Shown piece by piece: positions 55,640 through 63,370 of a stretch of DNA of 64,000 bases. A model generated the notes under the pieces. That model saw only the letters and a program-made list of their open reading frames with translations. It was not told the origin of the DNA and did not search any database. Within the stretch, counting starts at the first letter, position 1, and every line of letters begins with the position of its first letter. The position numbers were made by a program, and so were the translations under genes. Origin of the DNA: WHSW01 sp963828755 (GTDB lineage: Bacteria; Actinomycetota; Thermoleophilia; Solirubrobacterales; 70-9); contig CAWHFY010000015.1 in NCBI GenBank assembly GCA_963828755.1, forward strand, positions 62,001 to 126,000, given 5' to 3'.

Positions 55640-56371
55640 TTGAACCCGGGAGAGAGTGACAACCCCGGCCTGCGCCCGCAGAGCTACCGCGACGAGCGAC
55701 CGGCGGAAGCGTTCGCCTCGACCCACGAGTGGGCCCGCGCGCACGGACCGGCCTGGACCTACTCGGCGGTCCGGATCGTGCTCACCCCGCCGACCCTGCT
55801 GATCTTCCGCTGTCGCGCCCACAACGCCGAGCGCGTGCCCGCCCGCGGCCCGGTGATCATCGCCCCGAACCACTTCTCGAACTTCGACCACTTCTTCGTC
55901 GGCGTCAACCTGCGCCGGAAGATCCGCTTCATGACCAAGTCGCAGTACTTCGGCGAGGGCTCGAACCGCGCGCTCTCGTACCTGTTCCGGACCGCCGGGC
56001 ACTTCCCGGTGCGCCGCGGCTACGACGACCGGGAGGCCTTCGTGACCGCCCACTCGATCCTCGACCGCGGCGGGTGCGTCGGCATCTACGCCGAGGGCGG
56101 GCGCTCACGAACCGGCGAGCTCGGCGAGCCGCGCCGCGGGGTCGGCAAGCTCGCGCTCGAGTCGGGCGCGCCGGTGGTCCCGGTCGCAATCCGCGGCTCG
56201 AGCGCGGTGCGCGAGTGGAAGCGGGGGCGGTTTCCGAAGGTGACCGTGCACTTCGGCGAGCCCCTGACCCTCGAGCGCGTCGCCGAGCCCGACCGCGAGG
56301 CCCAGCAGGAGGCCTCGGAGCGGATCTTCGCCCGTGTCCGCGCCCTTTACGGGGACGGCTCGCCCGCATGA
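55640..56371 (+). CDS. 1-acyl-sn-glycerol-3-phosphate acyltransferase (PlsC family)
   Basis: Encodes 243 residues. Acyltransferase motif I NHFSNFDHFF (HX4D), motif II-III YLFRTAGHFPVRRGYDD and GIYAEGGRSRTGELGEPRRGVGKLA, and motif IV PVVPVAIRGS are in order. It makes phosphatidic acid from lysophosphatidic acid or acylates another lipid. The TTG at 55640 has no ribosome binding site and the N-terminus is uncertain. Confidence 0.88.
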   Translation: MNPGESDNPGLRPQSYRDERPAEAFASTHEWARAHGPAWTYSAVRIVLTPPTLLIFRCRAHNAERVPARGPVIIAPNHFSNFDHFFVGVNLRRKIRFMTKSQYFGEGSNRALSYLFRTAGHFPVRRGYDDREAFVTAHSILDRGGCVGIYAEGGRSRTGELGEPRRGVGKLALESGAPVVPVAIRGSSAVREWKRGRFPKVTVHFGEPLTLERVAEPDREAQQEASERIFARVRALYGDGSPA

Positions 56372-56397
56372 GCCGACGTGGCCGTGCGCCGAGCGGC

Positions 56398-56506
56398 GGG
56401 TCCGGGCGAGGGGTCCGCGGACGTCGCCAGCGATGGCGCGCTCAGGCCGAGGATTGAGGCTGATGGCGCTGGCTCCGGAGTGTCCGCTCGCCCCTCACCC
56501 GGACCC
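56398..56506. repeat. 109-nt nested palindrome between convergent genes
   Basis: Outer 16-nt arms (56398-56413 and 56491-56506) match with one mismatch. Inside, GCGGAC pairs with GTCCGC, GCCAGCG with CGCTGGC, and TCAGGCC with GGCTGA (one bulge), leaving a short terminal loop. The whole region can fold as one long stem-loop. It lies between the PlsC and VWA genes. A 29-codon reading frame (56368-56457) within it is probably not a gene. Confidence 0.6.
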
Positions 56507-56541
56507 GCGCCGCCTCTCATCGGTTCAACGCACCGCCGTGG

Positions 56542-57933
56542 CTATGCCTCGACCGGCCGGCCGCCGGCGATCACGTCCACGAAGTTCTCGAGGTGCTTGG
56601 TCGTCCAGCACTCGAAGGCGGCGTCGCAGTGGCGCTCGTAGGCGGCCATCACCGAGTCGCCGTAGTTCCAGTACAGGCGTGGCTCGGGATTGAGCCAGAA
56701 GGTGCGCCCGGCCCGCTCGGAGATCCGCGAGAAGACCTCGGCGTGCGGCTCGCGGCCGTTGGTCCGCGCGTCGCCGAGCACGATCACGGTCGCGCGGGGG
56801 TCGAGGTCCTCCGAGATCTCCTCGTAGAACTCGAGCCAGACGCGGCCGTAGTCGGTGTAGCCCGAGACGTCGGCGACGCCGCCCTCCTGGCTGATCTTGC
56901 GCGAGATCTCGCGGAAGTCGCGCTCGCGCTCGAACACGTCAGTGACCTCGGAGATCCGCTCGATGAAGACGAAGCTCCGCAGCTTGCGAAACGAGTCGTG
57001 CAGGGCGTGCAGGACCGAGAGGAAGAAGACGCTCGCCGAGGTGACCGAGGTCGAGACGTCGCAAAGCACGTAGATCTCGGGCCGCCGCGGCCGCCGGTGG
57101 CGGTAGCGCAGCCGCATCGGCACGCCGCCGGTCTCCAACGAGGCGCGCATCGTCCGCCGCATGTCGACGACCGACGCGCGCTGGCGCCCGCGCTGCTCCT
57201 GGCCGAGCGTCGCCAGGCGCCGCTTGAGCTGTGCGACCGCCCGGTGCACGGCGGCGAGGTCCTGGGTCGGGCTGGTCGGCAGCGCCCGATCGAGCTCGGC
57301 GAGCGGCCGCGAGGGCGGCATCTTCTCGGTGCGCTCGATCAGCGCCCGCTCGAGCTCGCGGCGCAGGTGGCGCTCGAACTCCTGGATCTGCTCGCGCTCG
57401 AGCTGGATCGCGTCCGGGTCGTTCTCGCGGTTGCCGGCCTGGAGGCCGAGCGTGCGGCGGATCCGCTGCACATCGACCCCGACCACGCCCGAGCCCTCGC
57501 CCTGGCGCCCGAAGGCGGCGATCGCGAGCCGCGCCGCATCGCGCATCTCGCCGTCCGAGCCGTCGGCGATCGCCTGGCGAATCGCCTCGCGTAGCTGGTC
57601 GAGATCGAGCCGCTCGCCACCCTCGTAGCGGCGGTCCTCGCGGACGTCGCGGTCGAGCGCCTCGGCTTCGGCGGCGCGGAAGAAGAAGCGGTCGAAGAGC
57701 AGCTCGAAGATGCGGCGGTCCTCCTGGGATTTGGCGATCGTCGCCGCGAGCGTCTCGCGGAAGTCGTCGGGTTCGATCCAGGGCACCACCCCGAGCGCCT
57801 CGAACGCATCGAGCAGCTCGGCGGTCCCGACCGCGACCCCCTCGCCGCGCAGCTCCTCGCAGAAGGCGAGGATGTGGGGGGCGAGGCCGGACGGCTCGTT
57901 GTCCGTTGTCCGTTGTTCGTCGTTCGAATTCAC
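56542..57933 (-). CDS. VWA-domain (CoxE-like) protein
   Basis: About 463 residues from GTG 57933. An N-terminal helical region (FCEELRGEGVAVGTAELLDAFEALGVV) is followed by a charged linker, then a VWA domain (PEIYVLCDVSTSVTSASVFFLSVLHALHDSF, MIDAS-like DVSTS; VIVLGDARTNGREP). This is the CoxE family, which works with a MoxR-type AAA ATPase, encoded just upstream, in assembling or activating a partner enzyme. No CO dehydrogenase genes are nearby. The start codon lies inside a heptamer-array hairpin, so the first ~10 residues (NSNDEQRTTDNE) are repeat-derived. Confidence 0.83.
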   Translation of the reverse strand: MNSNDEQRTTDNEPSGLAPHILAFCEELRGEGVAVGTAELLDAFEALGVVPWIEPDDFRETLAATIAKSQEDRRIFELLFDRFFFRAAEAEALDRDVREDRRYEGGERLDLDQLREAIRQAIADGSDGEMRDAARLAIAAFGRQGEGSGVVGVDVQRIRRTLGLQAGNRENDPDAIQLEREQIQEFERHLRRELERALIERTEKMPPSRPLAELDRALPTSPTQDLAAVHRAVAQLKRRLATLGQEQRGRQRASVVDMRRTMRASLETGGVPMRLRYRHRRPRRPEIYVLCDVSTSVTSASVFFLSVLHALHDSFRKLRSFVFIERISEVTDVFERERDFREISRKISQEGGVADVSGYTDYGRVWLEFYEEISEDLDPRATVIVLGDARTNGREPHAEVFSRISERAGRTFWLNPEPRLYWNYGDSVMAAYERHCDAAFECWTTKHLENFVDVIAGGRPVEA

Positions 57934-57955
57934 GAGCAACGAACAACGAAGAGCG
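57894..57955. repeat. inverted heptamer arrays at VWA gene start
   Basis: On the minus strand: GAACGAC, GAACAAC, GGACAAC, GGACAAC, GAGCC. On the plus strand: GAGCAAC, GAACAAC, GAAGAGC. The arrays meet near the GAATTC at 57926-57931 and form a hairpin around the GTG start. Confidence 0.65.
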
Positions 57956-57976
57956 CCGAAGGCGCGTACGCACAAC

Positions 57977-58918
57977 TCATCCAGCCGCTTCCTTCCCAAC
58001 CTGCGGCGCGCTTTGCGGCGCGCCCAGCTGCACTCCGACCCGCTCGGCGACCAGATCGATGTCGGTTCGGTGCTTGACGATGATGCTCATCGTGCGCTCG
58101 AACACGTCGCGGTCGATGTCGTCGGCGCCCAGCAGCAGCAGCGCGCGCGCCCAGTCGATCGACTCGGCGATCGACGGTGGCTTCTTGAGGTCGAGCTGGC
58201 GGACCATGTGGATCACCTCGACCAGGCGGCGGCCCAGGCGCTCGCTCAGGTCGGGCGCGTGCAGGCGGACGATCTCCATTTCGCGCTCGACGTCCGGGTA
58301 GTCGAGCCAGAGGTAGAGGCAGCGTCGCTTGAGCGCCTCGGTCAGCTCGCGGGAGTTGTTGGAGGTGAGCACGACGATCGGGTGGGTGCGGGCCTCGATC
58401 ACGCCGAGCTCGGGGATCGAGATCTGAAAGTCGGAGAGGACCTCGAGCAGCATCGCCTCGAACTCCTGGTCGGTCTTGTCGATCTCGTCGATCAGCAGGA
58501 CGACCGGGTCGGTCGCGGCGATCGCCTGCAGCAGCGGCCTCGTGAGCAGGAACTCCTCGCCGAAGATCAGCCCGGCGACATCCTCGGCCCCGCGGCCGGC
58601 GAGGTCTGGGGCGTCCTCGAGCACCGCGTTCGCCTGGATGTGGAGGAGTTGCTTGCGGTAGTTCCACTCATACAGCGCCTTCGCCTCGTCGAGGCCCTCG
58701 TAGCACTGCAGGCGGATCAGGTCGCGGCCGCTGGCGCGGCTGAGCGCCTTCGCGAGCTCGGTCTTGCCGACCCCGGCCGGGCCCTCGACGAGGACCGGCT
58801 TGCCGAGCGTCTGGGCGAGGTAGGAGACCAGCGCCGCGGGCTCGTCGGCCAGGTAGCCGACCCGGCCGAGCGCGTCCTTGACCTCGTTGACCGATGCGGG
58901 GGCATCGCTTGGCGCCAT
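57977..58918 (-). CDS. MoxR-family AAA+ ATPase
   Basis: Encodes 313 residues. Walker A VEGPAGVGKTELAKALS, Walker B PVVLLIDEIDKTD, sensor 1 IVVLTSNNSRELTEALKRRC (with Arg finger) and lid helices KKPPSIAESIDWARALLLLG define the MoxR/CoxD group. With the VWA protein downstream it forms a chaperone-like pair of unknown client. ATG 58918 lies 8 nt after TATCAT (leaderless). Confidence 0.9.
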   Translation of the reverse strand: MAPSDAPASVNEVKDALGRVGYLADEPAALVSYLAQTLGKPVLVEGPAGVGKTELAKALSRASGRDLIRLQCYEGLDEAKALYEWNYRKQLLHIQANAVLEDAPDLAGRGAEDVAGLIFGEEFLLTRPLLQAIAATDPVVLLIDEIDKTDQEFEAMLLEVLSDFQISIPELGVIEARTHPIVVLTSNNSRELTEALKRRCLYLWLDYPDVEREMEIVRLHAPDLSERLGRRLVEVIHMVRQLDLKKPPSIAESIDWARALLLLGADDIDRDVFERTMSIIVKHRTDIDLVAERVGVQLGAPQSAPQVGKEAAG

Positions 58919-58938
58919 CGGGCGCGATGATAGGGACA

Positions 58939-59175
58939 ATGCACCCGATGCCCCCGGCGCCCGAGCTGCTCGCGATCGCCCGCAACCTCTCCGACCTGGC
59001 CCCGTACGTCGGCGTGCTCGCGCTCGGCTTTCTGATCGGGGCATGGGGCCAATCGGCCCGGGTGCCGACGGCGACTCTGATCGGCCTGCTGCTGATCATG
59101 CTCGCGGTCGGGGCCTTCATCCTCGAGCACGCCTCGGGCGGAAGCTCGGGCGTCCCTGGCGTCCCGGGCGGCTGA
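58939..59175 (+). CDS. small membrane protein
   Basis: About 78 residues: two membrane helices (LAPYVGVLALGFLIGAWG and TATLIGLLLIMLAVGAFILEHA) and a Gly/Ser tail. The start could be ATG 58939 or 58948; a GACAAT box 7 nt before 58948 favours the latter. Divergent from the MoxR gene and directly upstream of PPK2. No known family. Confidence 0.6.
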   Translation: MHPMPPAPELLAIARNLSDLAPYVGVLALGFLIGAWGQSARVPTATLIGLLLIMLAVGAFILEHASGGSSGVPGVPGG

Positions 59176-59176
59176 G

Positions 59177-59965
59177 ATGGGGCGCCTCGACGAACTCGAC
59201 CTCTCGCAGGAGCTCTCCCGCAAGCAGGAGGTGAAGCACCTCGCGCGTGCTCAGGAGCGGATCGCGCAGTTGCGGCTGACGCTCGGCGGCCAGCTCCCGG
59301 TCGGTGGCGAGGCGCAGATCGGGCCGCCCCTGCTCGTGCTGTTCGAGGGCTGGGACGCGTCCGGGAAGGGCGGCGCGATCAAGCGGCTCGTCTCGCCGCT
59401 CGACCCGCGCCACGTCCGGGTGGCTTCGTTTGCGGCGCCGACCGCGGACGAGAAGCGCCATCACTTCCTGTGGCGGTTCTGGGACAAGCTGCCGGGCTGG
59501 GGCGGGATGGCCGTCTTCGACCGCTCCTGGTACGGCCGCGTGCTGGTCGAGCGGGTCGAGGGCTTCGCCACCCGCGAGCAGTGGCTTCGTGCGTACGACG
59601 AGATCAACCACCACGAGCGCACGCTCACCGACGAGGGCGTGATCCTGGTCAAGGTCTGGCTACACATCTCCGCCGAGGAGCAGCTCAAGCGGTTCGAGCG
59701 GCGGCGTGACGATCCGCTGAAGCGCTGGAAGCTCACCGACGAGGACTGGCGCAACCGCGACAAGCGCGACGCCTACGCGGAGGCCGTTGAGGACATGGTC
59801 GCCCGAACCGACGAGCCGAACGCGCCCTGGAGCCTGATCGCCGCCGACTCGAAGCGGTGGGCCAGGGTGGCGGTGATCGACGCCGTGATCGCCCGGGTCG
59901 AGGAGGGGATGCGCGCGTGGGGGATCGAGCCGCCCCCGCCGCTCGACGACGCCGACGACGACTGA
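59177..59965 (+). CDS. polyphosphate kinase 2 family protein
   Basis: Encodes 262 residues. Walker A FEGWDASGKGGAIKRL, RVASFAAPTADEKRHHFLWRFWDKLPG, Walker B/DRSWYGRVLVERVEGF, and lid IDEINHHERTL-like EINHHERTLTDEG then RRDDPLKRWKLTDEDWRNRDKR match PPK2 enzymes that transfer phosphate between polyphosphate and nucleotides. Subclass (AMP, ADP or GDP acceptor) cannot be read with confidence. ATG starts 1 nt after the previous stop. Confidence 0.9.
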   Translation: MGRLDELDLSQELSRKQEVKHLARAQERIAQLRLTLGGQLPVGGEAQIGPPLLVLFEGWDASGKGGAIKRLVSPLDPRHVRVASFAAPTADEKRHHFLWRFWDKLPGWGGMAVFDRSWYGRVLVERVEGFATREQWLRAYDEINHHERTLTDEGVILVKVWLHISAEEQLKRFERRRDDPLKRWKLTDEDWRNRDKRDAYAEAVEDMVARTDEPNAPWSLIAADSKRWARVAVIDAVIARVEEGMRAWGIEPPPPLDDADDD

Positions 59966-60011
59966 GCCGCCGGGCCCGAGCGCGTCGCCCCGGTCAGATA
60001 GGCTCGGCGCC

Positions 60012-61326
60012 GTGGCACCCGAACCCCGGTTGCGCGCGGTCGACCCGCGTCCCGAAGCGCCCGCCGACGTCGCCGCGAAGGCGCGCGAGGCGGTCGCGGG
60101 ACTCGGCGAGGCCACCGGCGCGGCGCGCCGCGAGTCGGCGACCGAGCTTGCCGCGCAGATGCGCCGCCTGCAGGCCGCGGCGGCGGCCGCGAGGCGCGCG
60201 GCCGAGGAGTCCGAGCGGCGCCTGCGCGAGGCCGAGTCGGCCGGGATCGAGCGCGAGCTGCGCCTGCGTGAGCTCGAGGAGCAGCGCAGCCACGCCGAGC
60301 TGCGCGCGGCGCAGGCCGAGTCGGCGACCGAGGCCGCGATCGAGGCGGCGACCCGCGAGGGCCAGCAGGCGGTTGCGGCGGCCGAGGCCGAGGCCGCCGA
60401 CGCGGTCGAACGCGCCGGCGCCGAGGCCCTGCGGGCCCGCCGAGGAGGCCGAGATCGAGATCCGCCGGGTGACCGAGTCGGCTGCGGCCGAGGCTCGGGC
60501 GGCTCGCGCCGGCGCCGAGGCGGAGGCAAAGCGCGCCCGCGAGACGCTCGAAGCCCGGGTCGAGCTCGCCCGGGAGGCGCTGCGTGCCCAGGCGCAGGAG
60601 AAGCTGCGCGTCGCGGCGGCGCGGGTCGCCGAGCGCGCCGAGGAGCGCACTGCGGCGCGGGTCGCCGAGGCCGAGCGCGCGGCGCTGGAGCTTGCCCGCG
60701 AGCAGGTGCGGACGGAGTTGGCGGCCGAGATCGAGCGCGCCGAGGAGGACCGGCGCAAGGCCGAGCTCGAGGCAACCGCGGCTCGCGAGCGCGCCGCGCG
60801 CCAGGTCGAGCTGGCAGCCGAGCGGGCCGAACACGAGATCGGCGCCGAGGCCGAGCGCCGAGCGCGCGCCGAGCAGGCGCTGAAGCGCACCGAGCGCAGG
60901 CTGGAGAGCCTGGTCGAACGCCTCGCGCGCGAGGCCGAGCAGCGCGCCCGTGCGGAGGCCGAGCGTCGCGCCAAGGCGGAGGCCGAGCGCCTTGTCGCTG
61001 AGGCCGAGGCGAAGGCCCAGCGGGTGCGCGCCGACGCCGACGAGCGCTCGCGCACCGAGCTCGAGCGCAAGCTGCGCGAGGAGGAGGAGCGGCTGCAGGC
61101 CGAGGCCGAGCAGCGCGCCCACGAGGACGCCGCCGAGCGCCTGAAGACGATCGAGGCCCGGCTCGAGCGCGAGGCAGCGCAGCGCGCCCGCGCCGGCGAG
61201 CATGAGGCGCGCCTCGAGGTCCAGCGCCGCCGCGCGGAGCTCACGGCCCGCGCCCAGCGCGAGGCGGACGCGGCCGCGGAGGCCGCCGCGCAGGCGGCCC
61301 GCCGCGAGGCGCTCAGCTCGCCCTGA
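60012..61326 (+). CDS. long coiled-coil protein, Ala/Glu/Arg-rich (frameshifted)
   Basis: About 437 residues, nearly all predicted coiled coil with heptads of Ala, Glu and Arg (AAARRAAEESERRLREAESAG, AEQRARAEAERRAKAEAERL). No globular domain. One extra base in CCC at 60436-60438 breaks the frame; correcting it joins two coiled-coil halves. The GTG at 60012 lies 7 nt after TAGGCT (leaderless). A structural or scaffold role is guesswork. Confidence 0.75.
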
Positions 61327-61385
61327 GCGATGAGTTCGCGCCGCCGCGGCGGTCGCAAGGGCGAACGAGCGAAAGGAATCCTGAA

Positions 61386-61730
61386 ATGCCCGCCCGAGAT
61401 CGCCAGCAGATCGTCCGCGACGCCTATCGCGCCTACGAGACCGGCGAGCGCCGCCTGATCGAGGACTCGCTCAGCGAGGACTTCGCCTTCTCGGCGCCAC
61501 CCGACCCGGCGCTGGACCGCGACGGCTACTTCGAGCGCTGCTGGCCGAACCGCGAGGCGATCGAGGCGTACGACTTCGTGCGGATGATCGAGGCCGGCGA
61601 CGAGATCGTCGTCACCTACGAGCTGACCAAGACCGACGGCAGCCGATTTCGCAACACCGAGGTCTTCGGCTTCGACGCCGACGACCGCATTCGCCGGGTC
61701 GAGGTGTACTTCGGCTGGGACGTCGAATGA
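61386..61730 (+). CDS. SnoaL-like (NTF2 fold) protein
   Basis: Encodes 114 residues: RQQIVRDAYRAYETGERRLIEDSLSEDFAFSAPPDPALDRDGYFERCWPN, EIVVTYELTKTDGSRFRNTEVFGFDADDRIRRVEVYFG. The length and pattern fit small SnoaL_2/DUF4440-like proteins. AAAGGA precedes the ATG. It abuts the convergent PucR gene with no gap. Confidence 0.8.
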   Translation: MPARDRQQIVRDAYRAYETGERRLIEDSLSEDFAFSAPPDPALDRDGYFERCWPNREAIEAYDFVRMIEAGDEIVVTYELTKTDGSRFRNTEVFGFDADDRIRRVEVYFGWDVE

Positions 61731-62921
61731 CTACTTCGGCAGCGTCGGGGCGACGATCCGGTAGGCCTTGAGTCCCAGCCCGAGGCGCTCGCGGTCGTCG
61801 CCCAGCGCCGGATCGAGCCCGGTCAGCTCGCGGATTCGCCCGAGCCGGTGCGCGACGGTGTGGCGGTGCGCGTAGACCGCCCGCGCGGTCGCGTTCATGT
61901 TGCAGTCGTTGGCGAGGTAGGTCTCGAGCGTCGCCAGCAGGTCGGTGCGGTACCGGGCGTCGTGGGCGACCAGCGGCTCGACCGTCTCGGCGAAGAAGCG
62001 CCGCACCTCGTCGGGGTCAGAGGCCATCGCGCGGAACAGCAGCCGATAGACGCCGTTGCCGATCTCGCTCGTGAGCTGATCGGCGACCCGGTCGTCGCGG
62101 ACGATCACGTCGAGCATCAGCTCGGCCTCGGCGATCGCCCGCCCGAGGTCGCCGGGCTCAGTGCAGAAGGATGAGAAGGCCGCATGCCCGTGGGCTCGCA
62201 GGCGGGCGCTGATCGCCTTCGCCGAGCGCTCGGCCCGCTGCGGTCCGTCGTCGCCTGGAGGCGCGGCCAGGATCGCGAACAGGCGCTTCGCCTGGGTGTC
62301 GCCCTGTCCGTCGCCCGGCGAAGTCGCCTCGAGCGGCTCGGCGATCGCCCCCGGGTGCTCGCTGGTGATCATCGCCGCGGCGTGCATCGGCCGCGCGGAG
62401 CGGACCTCGGCGACGAGCGCGATCGCCCCGGCGCTCAAGTCGCAGCCGAGCCGGGCGGCCCGGCCGACTGCCTCGGCGCCGTCGATGCGACGCGCTCGCA
62501 GGTCCTCGAGCAGGCTGCCGCGGACGTCGGCGGCGAGCTCGTCGCGCGCTCCGGCGACGGCGACCTCGGCGATCGCGGCAAGCGCCGCCGTGCGCAGCAC
62601 CTCCTCGCGGTCGACCCGGACCCGCGGCATCCCGTTGACGGGTGCCGGAAGGGCGAGCGCGTAGCCGATCAGCTCGCCGCCGGCCTCGACCTCGACCTCG
62701 ACCTCGGCGCCGAGCGGCTCGCCATCGCCGCGCAGGCGCGCGGCGGCCGCGGCGATCAGCGGCTCTAGCTCGAGCTCGTCCGAGGAGCCCGCCGCGAGAC
62801 CACGGGCCGGAAGGACGATCGCGACGGGAGCGCCGGCTTCCTCGGCCGCCAGGTCGGCGATCCCTCGCAAGCCCTCCCCCTCGAGCAGCGCGGTCAGCAT
62901 TCTCGAGTGGAGGTCGCGCAT
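61731..62921 (-). CDS. PucR/CdaR-type transcriptional regulator
   Basis: Encodes 396 residues. A GAF-like N-terminal sensor and a central region precede the PucR C-terminal helix-turn-helix: LLATLETYLANDCNMNATARAVYAHRHTVAHRLGRIRELTGLD. Such proteins regulate purine, amino-acid or sugar-acid catabolism. It lies downstream of the PII/ammonium-channel genes, separated by a hairpin, hinting at a nitrogen link. The ATG at 62921 is chosen by domain start. Confidence 0.85.
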   Translation of the reverse strand: MRDLHSRMLTALLEGEGLRGIADLAAEEAGAPVAIVLPARGLAAGSSDELELEPLIAAAAARLRGDGEPLGAEVEVEVEAGGELIGYALALPAPVNGMPRVRVDREEVLRTAALAAIAEVAVAGARDELAADVRGSLLEDLRARRIDGAEAVGRAARLGCDLSAGAIALVAEVRSARPMHAAAMITSEHPGAIAEPLEATSPGDGQGDTQAKRLFAILAAPPGDDGPQRAERSAKAISARLRAHGHAAFSSFCTEPGDLGRAIAEAELMLDVIVRDDRVADQLTSEIGNGVYRLLFRAMASDPDEVRRFFAETVEPLVAHDARYRTDLLATLETYLANDCNMNATARAVYAHRHTVAHRLGRIRELTGLDPALGDDRERLGLGLKAYRIVAPTLPK

Positions 62922-62934
62922 CAGCGAGCGGGGC

Positions 62935-62966
62935 GGGGCCGGCCCCCTTGGAGGAAGGCCGGCCCC
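62935..62966 (-). terminator. GC hairpin downstream of PII gene
   Basis: GGGGCCGGCC (62935-62944) and GGCCGGCCCC (62957-62966) form a perfect 10-bp stem with a 12-nt loop just after the PII stop and before the PucR start. No T-run follows, so it may terminate or attenuate. Confidence 0.6.
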
Positions 62967-62985
62967 ATCTCCACTGTCGTCCGAG

Positions 62986-63354
62986 TTACGCCGCGATCTC
63001 GGCGTCGGTGTGCGCCTGAAGGACGGTCTCGCCCTCCTCGCCGGTGCGGATCCTGATCGCCTCCTCGACGGGAAGAACGAAGATCTTCCCGTCGCCGACG
63101 TCACCGGTTCGCGCGTGCTTGAGAATCGTCTCGACGACCAAGGGCTTGTCCTTGTCCTCGATCACCACCTCGATCTTGAGCTTCGGCCGCACGTTGACGG
63201 TCAGGCTCGAGCCTCGGTAGGTCTCGACGATCCCCTTCTGGCGCCCGGAGCCCTTGACCTCGCTGATCGACAGGGACGGAAAGCCCTTGTCGAGCAGCTC
63301 GGACCGGATCGGCTCGAACGCCTCATGGCGAATGAACGCCTCGATTTTCTTCAT
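62986..63354 (-). CDS. PII nitrogen regulatory protein with modified T-loop
   Basis: Encodes 122 residues. KKIEAFIRHEAFEPIRSELLDKGFPSLSISEVKGSGRQKG, T-loop ETYRGSSLTVNVRPK and GDGKIFVLPVEEAIRIRTGEEGE are the PII signatures. Tyr46 is kept, but position 51, the Tyr that is uridylylated or adenylylated in many PII proteins, is Leu. It therefore probably signals by ATP/ADP and 2-oxoglutarate binding alone. AGGAAG precedes the ATG. The ammonium channel gene ends 16 nt upstream, so they form one operon. Confidence 0.9.
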   Translation of the reverse strand: MKKIEAFIRHEAFEPIRSELLDKGFPSLSISEVKGSGRQKGIVETYRGSSLTVNVRPKLKIEVVIEDKDKPLVVETILKHARTGDVGDGKIFVLPVEEAIRIRTGEEGETVLQAHTDAEIAA

Positions 63355-63370
63355 CTTGCTTCCTGACTCC

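Noticed and set aside
56368..56457. Small ORF of 29 codons after the PlsC gene
   Set aside because: It runs through the long palindrome, has Arg/Gly low complexity and no ribosome binding site.
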